DNA of 64,000 nt from Microlunatus sp. Gsoil 973 (lineage in GTDB: Bacteria; Actinomycetota; Actinomycetes; Propionibacteriales; Propionibacteriaceae): positions 2,852,001 to 2,916,000 of the forward strand of contig NZ_CP046122.1 of the NCBI RefSeq assembly GCF_009707365.1, given 5' to 3'. This document shows positions 35,886 to 46,804 of this stretch, one piece after another. Below the pieces are notes generated by a model. It had not been told where the DNA came from. It did no database searches and saw only the letters and a list, made by a program, of their open reading frames with translations. A program made the position numbers and the translations under genes. Each line of letters starts with the position of its first letter. Within the stretch, counting starts at the first letter, position 1.

Positions 35886-36616
35886 GCGCCGGACAGGTCG
35901 GGAGCCTGCCGATGCCCGTTGGCCCGCTGGACCGCGTCGTCGATCAGGGTCCGCCAGCTGCGGACCAGCTCGGAATCCACGTAGGCCTTGAACGAACCGG
36001 TCGGGCGGGCCGAGCTGCCGATGTGGAACGCACGGACGCCCGCATTGGCCAGCCACGGTACGTGTTCGGCCTTGAGCCCACCACCGGCCATGATCGTTCG
36101 GCGTGCGAAGTCGTCCTGGCGTGCCCGGCGCAACAGGTCCTCCAGCCCGTCCTCGACGCCACGCGCCGAGCCGGCCGTGAGCACCTGGTCAAGCCGCGGT
36201 AGGCCGCGCAGATCGCGCCACGCCCGATCCGGGGAGATGCAGGAATCGACGGCCCGGTGGAAGGTCCACGGACAGTCCAGTTCGTCGATCAACTCGGTGA
36301 CCACCTCGACGTCGACCTCGGTCAAGCCGTTCAGGAAGCCGAGCACCAACCCCTCGGCGCCAACGTCCAGGTACCCGGCGGCCAGGCCCTTCAACCTGAC
36401 CAGTTCGCCGCCGTCGGTGCTGAACCCGTCACGGAGCCGGACCATCACCCGCAAGGGCAGCGAGGTCACTCGGCTGAGCTGCCCGATCAGTGCCGGTTCC
36501 GGGGACAGCCCATCGTGATCCATGGTGCCTACCACTTCGAGACGGTCGGCGCCGCCGTCCTCCGCCCGTTCGGCGTCGGCAGGGTGCAGCGCGATCACCT
36601 CAAGCAGCCCGGCCAT
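35882..36616 (-). CDS. cutC: CutC family protein
   Basis: About 244 residues with a TIM-barrel CutC fold: LLEVIALHPADAERAEDGGADRLEVVG, LPLRVMVRLRDGF, FHRAVDSCISPDRAW, VLTAGSARGVEDG and IMAGGGLKAEHVPWL. CutC was named for copper tolerance, but a copper role is not general. ATG 36616 lies two bases past the dipeptidase stop, with AGG at seven bases, so the genes form one transcript. Confidence 0.9.
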   Translation of the reverse strand: MAGLLEVIALHPADAERAEDGGADRLEVVGTMDHDGLSPEPALIGQLSRVTSLPLRVMVRLRDGFSTDGGELVRLKGLAAGYLDVGAEGLVLGFLNGLTEVDVEVVTELIDELDCPWTFHRAVDSCISPDRAWRDLRGLPRLDQVLTAGSARGVEDGLEDLLRRARQDDFARRTIMAGGGLKAEHVPWLANAGVRAFHIGSSARPTGSFKAYVDSELVRSWRTLIDDAVQRANGHRQAPDLSGA

Positions 36617-36618
36617 GA

Positions 36619-37791
36619 TCAACCTGCCGATCCGACCCGGTCGGGCTCGGTGATCTTCGCCAGCGACGGGCCGCGGGAGTCGCGTAACTCCACGGCCCGC
36701 TGTTCGGCGGCGGCGAACGCCCTGATCACGTTGCCGTGGGCCATCTTGAGCAGGTCCTCCTCGCTCCAGCCGCGCTCGAACAACGCGGTGAACAGATTCG
36801 GGTAGGCCGACACGTCACCGAGGCCGTCGGGCAATGAGCCGACGCCGTCGAAGTCGCCGCCGACACCGATGTGATCGATACCCGCCACCTCCCGGACGTG
36901 TTCTGCGTGGGCGACCACATCCTCCAGCGTGGCCCGCGGCGCCGGAATCCCATACGACGCCCGGAACTGTTTCACGGCAGACCAGTCGTCGGTGTCGACA
37001 CCGGCCTTCTCTGCCGCCGCAGTTGCCTGCTGGGACCACTCCCGGACCCGTGCGCTGACGAAGTCGGGAACGAAGGTGATCATGCAGACGCCGCCGTTGT
37101 CGGCCAGTCGTGCCAGGACATCATCGGGGACGTCTCGGGGATGATCGCAGACCGCGCGGGCCGACGAGTGGGAGAAGATCACCGGCGCCTCGGTGACGTC
37201 GAGCGCGGCGTGCATGGTGGCCGCCGCAACATGGGAGAGGTCGACCAGCATGCCCAGCCGGTTCATCTCGCGGACCACTTCCATGCCGAACTCGGTCAGG
37301 CCGTCGTGGGCGGGATCGTCGGTGGCCGAGTCGGCCCAGGCGGTGTTGTCGTTGTGCGTGAGTGTCATGTACCTGACACCGAGCCGGTAGAGATTCCGCA
37401 GGACGCCCAAGGAGTTGTTGATCGAATGTCCGCCTTCGGCACCCATCAGCGAGCCGATCGGTCCGCCGTCACCGGCCTTGGCCACGGCGTCGGCCAGTCC
37501 CGCGGCACTGGTGACGAGTTCGAACTGATCGGGATAGCGCTCGATCATCGAGTAGACAGCGTCGATCTGCTCCAGCGTTGCGGTGACGGCGCTGTCGCCG
37601 TCCAGCGAGCTGGGCACGTACACCGACCAGAACTGTCCCCCCACCTGCCCGACGCGCAGCCGGTCGATGTCGGTGTGCAGGTCGGCCTGGTGCCGGCTGA
37701 TGTCGCGCACGTCGAAGTCGTAGTTGACCTTCCGCATCGCCCAGGGCAGATCGTTGTGGCCGTCGACAACACTCAGAAAGGGAAGCGTCAC
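36619..37791 (-). CDS. M19 family membrane-dipeptidase-like peptidase
   Basis: About 390 residues. M19 metallopeptidase motifs: [12 protein letters not shown] (metal His and Asp), [15 protein letters not shown] (bridging Glu), [26 protein letters not shown] (metal His), [17 protein letters not shown] (metal His) and [12 protein letters not shown]. No signal peptide, so probably cytoplasmic. It cleaves dipeptides, including D-residue forms. With the LD-carboxypeptidase in the same unit, cell-wall peptide recycling is plausible. GTG 37791 follows GGGAAG; the frame stays open far upstream without support. Confidence 0.88.
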   Translation of the reverse strand: MTLPFLSVVDGHNDLPWAMRKVNYDFDVRDISRHQADLHTDIDRLRVGQVGGQFWSVYVPSSLDGDSAVTATLEQIDAVYSMIERYPDQFELVTSAAGLADAVAKAGDGGPIGSLMGAEGGHSINNSLGVLRNLYRLGVRYMTLTHNDNTAWADSATDDPAHDGLTEFGMEVVREMNRLGMLVDLSHVAAATMHAALDVTEAPVIFSHSSARAVCDHPRDVPDDVLARLADNGGVCMITFVPDFVSARVREWSQQATAAAEKAGVDTDDWSAVKQFRASYGIPAPRATLEDVVAHAEHVREVAGIDHIGVGGDFDGVGSLPDGLGDVSAYPNLFTALFERGWSEEDLLKMAHGNVIRAFAAAEQRAVELRDSRGPSLAKITEPDRVGSAG

Positions 37792-37845
37792 CCGGTCATC
37801 TTCCCACTGACCGGTTGCCCCACAGGCGATCGGTAGGTTGTCTGC

Positions 37846-38304
37846 GTGGCGAACCAGGATGATCATCGGCCGGTGCTGATGTGGACCGACGGCGCGTGCA
37901 AGGGCAACCCGGGAGTCGGCGGTTGGGGCGTGCTGATGCGCTACGGCGACCACGAGAAGGAGTTGTTCGGCGGCGACGCGTTGACCACCAACAATCGGAT
38001 GGAGCTGACCGCGGTGATCGAGGGGCTGAGGGCGCTCACCCGGCCGTCCCGGGTCGAGCTGCACGTCGACTCGTCGTACGTGATGAACGGCATCCAGAAA
38101 TGGCTGCCGGGCTGGAAGCGCAACGGGTGGCGGACGGCGGACAAGAAGCCGGTGAAGAACGTCGAGCTGTGGAAGGAGCTGGACGCGGAGCTGGCCAGGC
38201 ACTCGGTCACCTGGACGTGGGTGAAGGGTCACTCCGGGGATCCCGGCAATGAGCGTGCCGATCAGCTGGCCAACAAGGGGGTGTTGTCGGTCGGCAACGC
38301 CTGA
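37846..38304 (+). CDS. rnhA: Ribonuclease HI
   Basis: 152 residues. The four acidic catalytic residues are visible: Asp in [16 protein letters not shown], Glu in [13 protein letters not shown], Asp in [11 protein letters not shown] and Asp in NERADQLAN, with the active-site His in [10 protein letters not shown]. It degrades the RNA of RNA-DNA hybrids. GTG start with a weak ribosome site. Convergent with the quinone oxidoreductase, seven bases apart. Confidence 0.95.
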   Translation: MANQDDHRPVLMWTDGACKGNPGVGGWGVLMRYGDHEKELFGGDALTTNNRMELTAVIEGLRALTRPSRVELHVDSSYVMNGIQKWLPGWKRNGWRTADKKPVKNVELWKELDAELARHSVTWTWVKGHSGDPGNERADQLANKGVLSVGNA

Positions 38305-38311
38305 CCGAGCC

Positions 38312-39271
38312 TCACGGAATCAGCAGGATCTTCCCTCGGGTGTGGCCGGTCTCCAGTTGCCGGTGGGCGCCGACGGCCTCGGTCAGCGGGAAGCTCGGGC
38401 CGAGCTCCAGCTGGAACTCTCCTCCGGCGACCAACTCCGCGGTCAGCGGGATCGACTCGTTGCGGAGTGCGACGGCCTCGGGTGTCATCGAGCCGGGTAG
38501 TCCTCCGCTGAACACCTGGACGCCGTACTGGTCCCGCCAGCCGGGGACGACGATCTCGACGATCCGACGCGGATCGTCGACCAGCGCCAGTGAGGCGTCG
38601 ATAGCCTCCTGGGTGCCGGCCGATTCCAGGACGCGGTCTATGCCCCGTGGTGCGGCAGCCGCGATTCGGGCCAGGAGTCCGTCCCCGTAGGTCACCGGTA
38701 CGGCGCCGAGCCGACGCAGCCGATCATGGTTGGCCCGGCTGGCCGTGCCGATCACCTCCGCGCCCCAGCGCCTGGCGAACTGGACAGCGGCCTGGCCGAC
38801 GTCGCCGGCGGCGGCATGCACCAGCAGGGTCTCGCCCGCCCGCAGTCCGGTGGCTTTGACACATTGGTAAGCGGTGGCGACCGGGATGCCCATCGCGGCG
38901 CCCTGCTCGAAGCTGACACCGTCCGGCTTCCGGACGAACCGTTCGGCAGGGGCGGTGACGTAGTCGGCGTAGGTACCGGCGAGCCCCCAGCCGATCACCG
39001 GATCACCGACCGAGAACGGTGCGCCGTCGCCGACGCCGACGACCTCACCCGCAGCATCCGACCCGATCGGTGTCGGCCCGGTGATCGCGCCGCGGGTGCC
39101 CCGCCGGATCTTGGCCTCCACCGGGTTCACCCCGGCTGCCCGGATCCGTACCACGATCTCGTTCGGACCGGGATCGACGACCGGCACATCGGCCAGTTCC
39201 AGCACCTCCGGTCCGCCGGCAGTGGTGATCAGGACAGCGCGGGCGGTGGCGGGATAGGTCATGGCCGACAT
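38312..39271 (-). CDS. Quinone oxidoreductase-like MDR family protein
   Basis: 319 residues. Medium-chain dehydrogenase fold without the zinc-binding Cys/His set, as in quinone oxidoreductases: [27 protein letters not shown] and the NADP-binding [30 protein letters not shown]. It should reduce quinones or enones with NADPH. ATG 39271 or the ATG three codons later (39262) may be used. Confidence 0.88.
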   Translation of the reverse strand: MSAMTYPATARAVLITTAGGPEVLELADVPVVDPGPNEIVVRIRAAGVNPVEAKIRRGTRGAITGPTPIGSDAAGEVVGVGDGAPFSVGDPVIGWGLAGTYADYVTAPAERFVRKPDGVSFEQGAAMGIPVATAYQCVKATGLRAGETLLVHAAAGDVGQAAVQFARRWGAEVIGTASRANHDRLRRLGAVPVTYGDGLLARIAAAAPRGIDRVLESAGTQEAIDASLALVDDPRRIVEIVVPGWRDQYGVQVFSGGLPGSMTPEAVALRNESIPLTAELVAGGEFQLELGPSFPLTEAVGAHRQLETGHTRGKILLIP

Positions 39272-39301
39272 TGTGCCTGCGGCCTTGGATCGGAAAGCCG
39301 A

Positions 39302-39331
39302 AGGGCGGCCCCGGCGAACCGGGACCGCCCT
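39302..39331 (-). terminator. Terminator after groEL
   Basis: A 13-bp stem with one mismatch (AGGGCGGCCCCGG opposite CCGGGACCGCCCT) and a CGAA loop lies 31 bases past the groEL stop and ahead of the next gene on the same strand. Confidence 0.75.
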
Positions 39332-39361
39332 CCTGTGCGATCTTGCTGGCGAACTCCGGAC

Positions 39362-41182
<1,821 letters not shown>

Positions 41183-41268
41183 CACTCCCCTTCCCGCCGA
41201 GGGGTCACAAAATCCCGCATTCCGGCGGCGTGTCGTCGTACGCCCGAACGCCCGATCCGCGACACGCC
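41183..41268. repeat. Inverted pair of a dispersed intergenic repeat (one full copy, one truncated)
   Basis: 41183-41239 is a full copy on the plus strand, with the core CGCCGAGGGGTCACA followed by ATCCCGCATT. Its end GGCGTGTCG (41227-41235) pairs with CGACACGCC (41260-41268) across a 24-base loop. The second arm appears to be the tail of another, inverted copy whose other half lies beyond the IS110 element at about 42684-42720. A third copy is at 50611. Confidence 0.65.
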
Positions 41269-41284
41269 GACTCTTCTATGTTTG

Positions 41285-42364
41285 TCAAGCGGTTGATGGC
41301 TCGATCTCGGGCGTGGTGTGGAGTGTCTGGAAGGCGCGGTAGAGCTGGCGGGCGAGGTAGCGCTTGAGGCAGCGTCGGATCTCTTTGGTCGTCCGTCCCT
41401 CGGCTCGTCGGCGGGCGACGTAGGCCCGGGTGTCGGGGTCGTGGGTCATGCGGGTGATCACGGCCATGTGTAGCGCCCGGTTGAGTCTGCGGTCGCCGCC
41501 GCGGTTGAGTCGATGACGGACGGTGTTGCCCGAGGATGCCGGGATCGGGCTGACTCCGGCCAGGGCAGCGAACGCGGCCTCGGATCGGACCCGGCCGGAG
41601 TGTGACCAGGCTGCGAGGGCAACTGCGACGGTGACCGGTCCGATGCCGGTCTTGTCCAGCAGGGACGAGACCTGACTGTGGTGGATCAGGTCGGTGATTT
41701 GGGCCTGGTTGGCTGCAATCTCTTGGTCCAGTTCGACGACTCGCTTGGCCAGCCGGACGGCCTCGGCCCGGGCGGTAGCCGTGGCGAGGTCTTCGACGCG
41801 GGCACGCCATCGGGCGATATCTGCGACCTGTTTGGCGGTGAGCGGCTTCCGCGCGTCGATGCCTAGGCCGACCACACGCACCAGCGCGATCAGTGCGTTG
41901 ATGGTCGCGGTGCGTTCGGTAGTCATGTGGTCGCGGGCGGTGACCAGGATCTGCAATGCCGCCCGCAGACCATCGCTGCGCGGACGGCGCAGCTGATGCG
42001 GGTGCAGAGACAAGACCGCGGCCGCGATCCGGTGAGCGTCCAGCAGATCAGACTTACCGGTGCCATGGTGGGCCCGGGTGTCCATCCGAGCAGCCTCGAC
42101 CACTTCGTAACCGAACCGGGTCACCGCTGCTGCCAGCCGGGCACCATAGGTGGCCACACCTTCGATCACCCACAAGGTGGCCAGATCACCACCGGTGCGG
42201 CGCGCGGCCCACGCGACGGCCCGGTCCATGCCGGCGTCGGTGGCGGGAAACTGATCGGTCGCGATCAGCTCACCGGTCACGGCGACCACGACGGCAAGGG
42301 TGTGAGAGCGGGCGTGAGTGTCGACACCCACGACAAACGGATGAGAATACGCGACGATGGTCAC
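41285..42364 (-). CDS. IS110-family transposase (DEDD recombinase)
   Basis: About 359 residues. The N-terminal RuvC-like domain has the acidic set: Asp in VVGVDTHARSHTLAVV, Glu in LWVIEGVATYGA, and two Asp in KSDLLDAHRIA. The C-terminal Transposase_20 domain follows (LLDKTGIGPVTVAVALAAW, FAALAGVSPIPASSGNTVRHRLNRGGDRRLNRALHM) with its conserved Ser. No stop or frameshift, so this copy may be active. GTG 42364 fits the family start; the upstream open frame has no ribosome site of its own. Confidence 0.93.
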   Translation of the reverse strand: MTIVAYSHPFVVGVDTHARSHTLAVVVAVTGELIATDQFPATDAGMDRAVAWAARRTGGDLATLWVIEGVATYGARLAAAVTRFGYEVVEAARMDTRAHHGTGKSDLLDAHRIAAAVLSLHPHQLRRPRSDGLRAALQILVTARDHMTTERTATINALIALVRVVGLGIDARKPLTAKQVADIARWRARVEDLATATARAEAVRLAKRVVELDQEIAANQAQITDLIHHSQVSSLLDKTGIGPVTVAVALAAWSHSGRVRSEAAFAALAGVSPIPASSGNTVRHRLNRGGDRRLNRALHMAVITRMTHDPDTRAYVARRRAEGRTTKEIRRCLKRYLARQLYRAFQTLHTTPEIEPSTA

Positions 42365-42399
42365 GGCGGTGGGACTTCCTTCCAGACAAGACCGACAGG

Positions 42400-42680
42400 G
42401 ATCCGGCCGCAAACGGTCGGCGCAGGCCCGGGTGGAAGTCACTTCGGGGCAACACTGTGATGAGTCAGGCCCACCCGACAGGTGGAACCGACAATCTTCT
42501 GATCAAGTCACCGAGGTGGAGCCGGGTCAGCGTCGGCCTTCCGCCCTGAACCGGACAAGTCGGCTTGAAGGCACCCCACAAAGGAGCCACACATATCAAG
42601 AGTCACGACCAGGACGAAGCGACCGACGCTAACCCTGCCAGCCAGTCCCAGACCAGCCACCACAAGACTCACAGCACAAA
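42400..42680 (-). ncRNA. Candidate bridge RNA region of the IS110 element
   Basis: IS110-group elements make a structured RNA from the DNA 5' of the transposase that guides target choice. Here the region is non-coding and of the right size. It has a hairpin CCACC-N5-GGTGG at 42471-42485 that can extend by four pairs. It also contains, on the RNA strand, GATATGTG (42590-42597), complementary to CACATATC in the flanking target repeat. The exact RNA ends are unknown. The interval 42365-42728 holds no protein gene. Confidence 0.4.
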
Positions 42681-42728
42681 TCAGGGGGATATGTGACCCC
42701 TCGGCGGATTGGGGAAGGGGCGGACGAG

Positions 42729-43325
42729 TCAGGCAGCGGGACGGATGCCGGCCCGGATGATGCCCAACTGGGCGTCGACGTCGACCGTGCCGGCGGGGGA
42801 CCGGTCGACCAGGAACGCGATGCCGCTGACCATCTGACAGACCGTGATCGGCTCGACGTCCTCACGGACCAGCCCGGCGGCCTTGGCCCGTTCGATGATC
42901 CGTGCGCTGATACCGGCCATCAGTGCCTTGCACTCGGCGAGCGCGGAGTGGTCGTCGCCCCCAGGGACCTCGAGCAGAGCCTCGTGCAGGCCGCGGAAGA
43001 AGTTCTTGTACTCGGCGTAGCGACGCAACCAATCGACCAGTGACTGCTCGGGGTCTTCGATGGCTGCGATCCGGTTGCCCTCGCTCTCCACCTCGGCCAT
43101 CCAGTCCTGGAGCACGGCACGGTGCAGATCGCTGCGGGTCGGGAAGTGCCGGTACAGCGTCCCCGGGCCGACGCCGGCGCGCTTGGCGATCTCGTCCAGC
43201 GAGGCGTTGGCACCGGACTCGCTGAACACCTGCCGCGCGGTCGCCACGATGCTGTCGTAGTTCCGTTGCGCGTCCGCTCGCATCTTTCGGGGTCCCGACC
43301 CGGTCGACCGCGTTGTGAGCTGCAT
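42729..43325 (-). CDS. TetR family transcriptional regulator
   Basis: About 198 residues. A TetR helix-turn-helix lies near the N-terminus: RNYDSIVATARQVFSESGANASLDEIAKRAGVGPGTLYRHFPTRSDL. A variable ligand-binding helical half follows. Divergent from the drug-efflux MFS at 43629; two palindromes in the shared promoter are likely its operators. ATG 43325 has GAGG at good spacing. Confidence 0.93.
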   Translation of the reverse strand: MQLTTRSTGSGPRKMRADAQRNYDSIVATARQVFSESGANASLDEIAKRAGVGPGTLYRHFPTRSDLHRAVLQDWMAEVESEGNRIAAIEDPEQSLVDWLRRYAEYKNFFRGLHEALLEVPGGDDHSALAECKALMAGISARIIERAKAAGLVREDVEPITVCQMVSGIAFLVDRSPAGTVDVDAQLGIIRAGIRPAA

Positions 43326-43372
43326 CCCACGTCCTCGAGATCTGCTGTCCAAAGAGTCTGCTGAAAAAGCCT

Positions 43373-43419
43373 TGCTATCCGGAGACTGTCTCCGCTACTG
43401 TATACGGAGATGGTCTCCG
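43373..43419. promoter_or_regulatory. TetR operator pair and promoter
   Basis: CGGAGACTGTCTCCG at 43380-43394 is a perfect odd palindrome. CGGAGATGGTCTCCG at 43405-43419 is a second with 6-bp arms. Centres are 25 bases apart. A plausible -35 TTGCTA (43373) and a -10 in CTACTGTATA flank the first, so binding would block transcription. A partial third copy, CGGAG-N3-CTCC, lies some 60 bases further. No gene is seen in 43326-43628. Confidence 0.75.
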
Positions 43420-43628
43420 GTTATCCCCATCCACCTTCCGATCCCGATCGGAAAGGCGAAGCAGCCTTAATCGGAGCCGCTCTCCAGATAAGTCTACTCC
43501 GAGTTGTGCAGTACGTCACCGCCGACGTTCCCTGGCCCGGCTCACGTCACCGTCGACATCACCATCGTCATCCGTACGCGGCCGTCCGACCCCACCGTCG
43601 CCGACCGCTCGCGTCAGAAGGATCTGCT

Positions 43629-45131
43629 GTGTCAATTGACACCTCGATCGACCTTTCCCCGTCCAACGGGGCGGCTCCGGGCAGTCGCCCCCGGGCCGGC
43701 CTCACTCTGGCGGTCATCCTCACCGCCCAAATGATGCTGGTGCTCGACGCCACCATCGTCAACGTCGCCCTGCCGGTCATCCGGAACCAGTTCGGCTTCT
43801 CACCGGCCGCCCTGTCCTGGGTGTTGAACGCCTACACCCTCGCCTTCGGTGGTCTGCTGCTGCTCGGCGGGCGACTGGGCGATGTGCTCGGTTACCGCCG
43901 TACATTCATGATCGGCCTGGCCGTCTTCGTGATCAGTTCGGCGCTCGGCGGCGCCGCACAGTCGGAGGCCTGGTTGATCGCCGCCCGGGCGGTCCAGGGC
44001 GTCGGCGCCGCACTCGCCGCGCCGGCCGCACTGTCCCTGGTCACCCGCTCCTACTCCGAAGGGCCGGCACGCAACCGGGCGCTCGGCCTGTTCGCGGCCG
44101 TCAGTTCCGGCGGGGCCTCCATCGGCCTGCTCCTGGGCGGCGTACTGACCACCAGTGCGTCCTGGCGCTGGTCGCTGTTCATCAACGTTCCGATCGGGAT
44201 CGCTGCCCTGGCACTCGGCCGGCGGTTGCTCCCGGAGACCGAGCGGCGACACGAGCCGTTCGACTTCGCCGGCGCACTGACGGCGGTGATCGGAATGACC
44301 TCGCTGGTCGCCGGGTTCGTCTGGATCCCCGAGTACGGCTGGTCGGCCAGGACCGTCGTCGCGATCGCCGTCGGCGTGGCGGCCATGTCGACCTTCGTGA
44401 TCATCGAGCGTCGGCTGTCCCATCCGCTGTTCGCATTGCGCCTGCTGCGCAGTCCCGGCCGGGTGAGCGCGCTGGTGGCCTTCATGCTCGTCGTCGGCGG
44501 CCAGATGGGCGGCTTCTTCTTCCTGGTGCAGTACCTCCAGGTCGCCCATGGCTACGACGCCTTCACCTCCGGCCTGGCCTTCCTGCCGCTGTCCCTCGGC
44601 ATCTTCGTGATGTCGCGGATCGTGCCTCGGCTCTTCCTGCGGTTCCATCCGCTGGTGGTGGCCCTGGCCGGCATGGTGCTGGTGTTCACCGCGCACGTTC
44701 TGCTCAGCAGGATCAGCGCCGACGCCACCTTCTGGGGCGGCCTGTTCGTGCCGATGATGTTCCTCGGCGTCGGTGCGGCGATGGTCTTCCTGCCGTCCAA
44801 CGTCCGGATCCTGTCCGGCGTCCGGCCGCAGGACGCGGGTTCTGCCTCCGGGATGTTGCAGACCGCCCAACAGGCGGGTGGTGCGGCACTCGGCCTGGCG
44901 GTCCTGATCGCCAGTTCCGGGATCAGCACCAGCGGCGGTGCGCCGATCTCGATACCGGAGCTGATGACCGGCGTTCACCACGCCTTCCGGACCGCGGCCA
45001 TCTTCGTCAGCATCGCCATCCTGGTGACGGCCGCCGCTCTGGTCGGCGAACGTGTTGCCGCCGTCCGGTCGGTGCGTGCCGCCGAGCTGATCACGGAGCA
45101 GGATCCAGTGCCGGTGTTGGACGAAGTGTGA
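43629..45131 (+). CDS. DHA2 family MFS drug-efflux transporter (EmrB/QacA type)
   Basis: About 500 residues, fourteen or so membrane segments. DHA2 signatures: LDATIVNVALPVI (motif D1), GGRLGDVLGYRR (motif A), ARAVQGVGAALAAPAALSLV (motif B) and GGASIGLLLGGVLTTSASWRWSLFINVPIG (motif C). It expels drugs or toxic metabolites with protons. The GTG has AAGGA six bases before it. Divergent TetR with operators upstream, so induction by a ligand is likely. Confidence 0.92.
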   Translation: MSIDTSIDLSPSNGAAPGSRPRAGLTLAVILTAQMMLVLDATIVNVALPVIRNQFGFSPAALSWVLNAYTLAFGGLLLLGGRLGDVLGYRRTFMIGLAVFVISSALGGAAQSEAWLIAARAVQGVGAALAAPAALSLVTRSYSEGPARNRALGLFAAVSSGGASIGLLLGGVLTTSASWRWSLFINVPIGIAALALGRRLLPETERRHEPFDFAGALTAVIGMTSLVAGFVWIPEYGWSARTVVAIAVGVAAMSTFVIIERRLSHPLFALRLLRSPGRVSALVAFMLVVGGQMGGFFFLVQYLQVAHGYDAFTSGLAFLPLSLGIFVMSRIVPRLFLRFHPLVVALAGMVLVFTAHVLLSRISADATFWGGLFVPMMFLGVGAAMVFLPSNVRILSGVRPQDAGSASGMLQTAQQAGGAALGLAVLIASSGISTSGGAPISIPELMTGVHHAFRTAAIFVSIAILVTAAALVGERVAAVRSVRAAELITEQDPVPVLDEV

Positions 45132-45180
45132 TGTGATCAACGCGTGCAGATTGTCCGGCGCATCCTCTCAACGTCGGCTG

Positions 45181-45217
45181 CCTGCGATCGCGTACCTGGG
45201 TGGTACGCGGTCGCAGG
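45181..45217 (+). terminator. Long hairpin between the two MFS genes
   Basis: 15-bp arms (CCTGCGATCGCGTAC and its complement with one mismatch) around a 7-base loop lie 50 bases after the first exporter stop and 55 before the next start. Could end or attenuate the first message. No T-run follows. Confidence 0.55.
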
Positions 45218-45271
45218 CTCCGGCCGTTCGGTGATCCATCCGGCCGACCTCGGCCGTCCGAAAGGTTCCTG

Positions 45272-46717
45272 TTGACCCAGCCCACTGCGACAGCAGGTGT
45301 CGGGCTGCGCTCCGAGCGCGGGCCGATCCTCGGTTCGGTGATGCTCAGTACGGCGCTGATCGCCCTGGACTCGACCATCCTGGCAACTGCCGTACCGTCG
45401 GTCGTGCGGAGCCTCGGCGGCTTCTCCCAGTTCCCGTGGTTGTTCAGCATCTACGTGCTGGCCCAGGCGGTGTCCGTGCCGATCTACGGCAAGCTGTCCG
45501 ACCAGATCGGGCGGAAGCCGATCATGCTGGTCGGCATCGCTGGCTTCGTGCTCGGCTCGATCTTCTGCGGTCTCGCCTGGTCGATGACGTCCTTGATCAT
45601 CTTCCGCGCGGTGCAGGGCCTCGGAGCGGGCGCCATCGGCCCGATGAGCATGACGATCATCGGCGACATCTACACCGTCCAGGAACGCGCCCGGGTCCAG
45701 GGCTATGTCGCCAGCGTCTGGGGCGTGGCCGCGGTCGTCGGCCCGACGTTGGGCGGCGTCTTCACCGATTTCGTCAACTGGCGGGCGATCTTCCTGATCA
45801 ACATCCCGCTGGGCATCATCGCCGCCGGGATGTTGCTGCGCCGGTTCACCGAGAAGGTGACGGTGACCCGGCACAAGATCGACTTCGCCGGCGCCGCAAC
45901 GTTGACCGTCGGCTCGTCGCTGATCATTCTCGGACTGCTCGAGGGCGGCCTGCTCTGGTCCTGGTTGTCGCTGCCCGGGATCGCGATCATCGCCGCCGGC
46001 TTCCTGTTGTTGGCGATCTTCGTCGTGGTCGAGCGCCATGCCTCCGAACCGGTGCTCCCGGGTTGGGCGTTCACCCGGCGGATCTTCGCGGGCGTGTACG
46101 TGGCCTCGATGGCGGTTGGTGTCCTGACGCTCGGCCTGAGTTCGTTCGTACCGATGTTCGTCCAGGAGGTCCTCGGCACCGGCGCTCTGGTCGCCGGCTT
46201 CGCCCTGGCGGCACTCACCCTCGGTTGGCCGGTGGCAGCCAGCCAGGCGGGCAAGATCTATCTGCGGGTCGGTTTCCGCAACACCGGTTTGATCGGCGGC
46301 TGCTTCGTTCTGGTCGGCACCGGATCACTGCTGCTGCTCGGCCCGGGCTCCAGCCCGATCCAGGTCGGGCTCAGTTGTGTGGTGATCGGTCTTGGCCTCG
46401 GACTGATCGCCAGTCCGACCCTGGTGGCCGCCCAGTCGGTGGTCGGCTGGCAGCAACGCGGTGTGGTGACCGGCACCAATATGTTCGCCCGGTCTATGGG
46501 CAGCGCGGTCGGCACGGCCATCTTCGGGGCCGTCGCCAACGCCTCGCTCGGCGGCCACGGCAATCTCAACGACACCAATCCCGACGGCTCCGTGGCGGTG
46601 CCACCGTTGTTGCTGTCCCATGCGGTGCACCAGGTGTTCATCGGTGCCGTGATCGTGGCGGTCATCATGGTGCTGGCGGTGCTGGTCATCCCGCGGCACG
46701 TCCGCACCGTCGACTGA
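45272..46717 (+). CDS. DHA2-type MFS transporter
   Basis: About 481 residues, fourteen or so membrane segments. Motifs: LIALDSTILATAVPSVV, YGKLSDQIGRKP (motif A), FRAVQGLGAGAIGPMSM and VGPTLGGVFTDFVNWRAIFLINIPLG (motif C). Related to but clearly different from the exporter before it. TTG 45272 has AAAGG at seven bases; an in-frame GTG at 45200 is possible but lies within the preceding hairpin. Confidence 0.88.
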   Translation: MTQPTATAGVGLRSERGPILGSVMLSTALIALDSTILATAVPSVVRSLGGFSQFPWLFSIYVLAQAVSVPIYGKLSDQIGRKPIMLVGIAGFVLGSIFCGLAWSMTSLIIFRAVQGLGAGAIGPMSMTIIGDIYTVQERARVQGYVASVWGVAAVVGPTLGGVFTDFVNWRAIFLINIPLGIIAAGMLLRRFTEKVTVTRHKIDFAGAATLTVGSSLIILGLLEGGLLWSWLSLPGIAIIAAGFLLLAIFVVVERHASEPVLPGWAFTRRIFAGVYVASMAVGVLTLGLSSFVPMFVQEVLGTGALVAGFALAALTLGWPVAASQAGKIYLRVGFRNTGLIGGCFVLVGTGSLLLLGPGSSPIQVGLSCVVIGLGLGLIASPTLVAAQSVVGWQQRGVVTGTNMFARSMGSAVGTAIFGAVANASLGGHGNLNDTNPDGSVAVPPLLLSHAVHQVFIGAVIVAVIMVLAVLVIPRHVRTVD

Positions 46718-46804
46718 CGTCGACCCGATCCTCACCGGGTCCTGCGGTGACGGGAATCAGCGAGGGTCTTCCGTCCGGCGTCGGCCAGCACTTACCGTGC
46801 AGCC

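Larger units (their letters stand above)
41270..42685 (-). mobile_element. IS110-family insertion sequence (ends approximate)
   Basis: One transposase gene, about 320 bases of non-coding DNA on its 5' side and only a few bases on its 3' side, and no terminal inverted repeats, all as expected for the IS110 group. The two halves of a dispersed repeat flank it, which places the junctions near 41270 and 42685 to within perhaps 15 bases. Confidence 0.75.
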
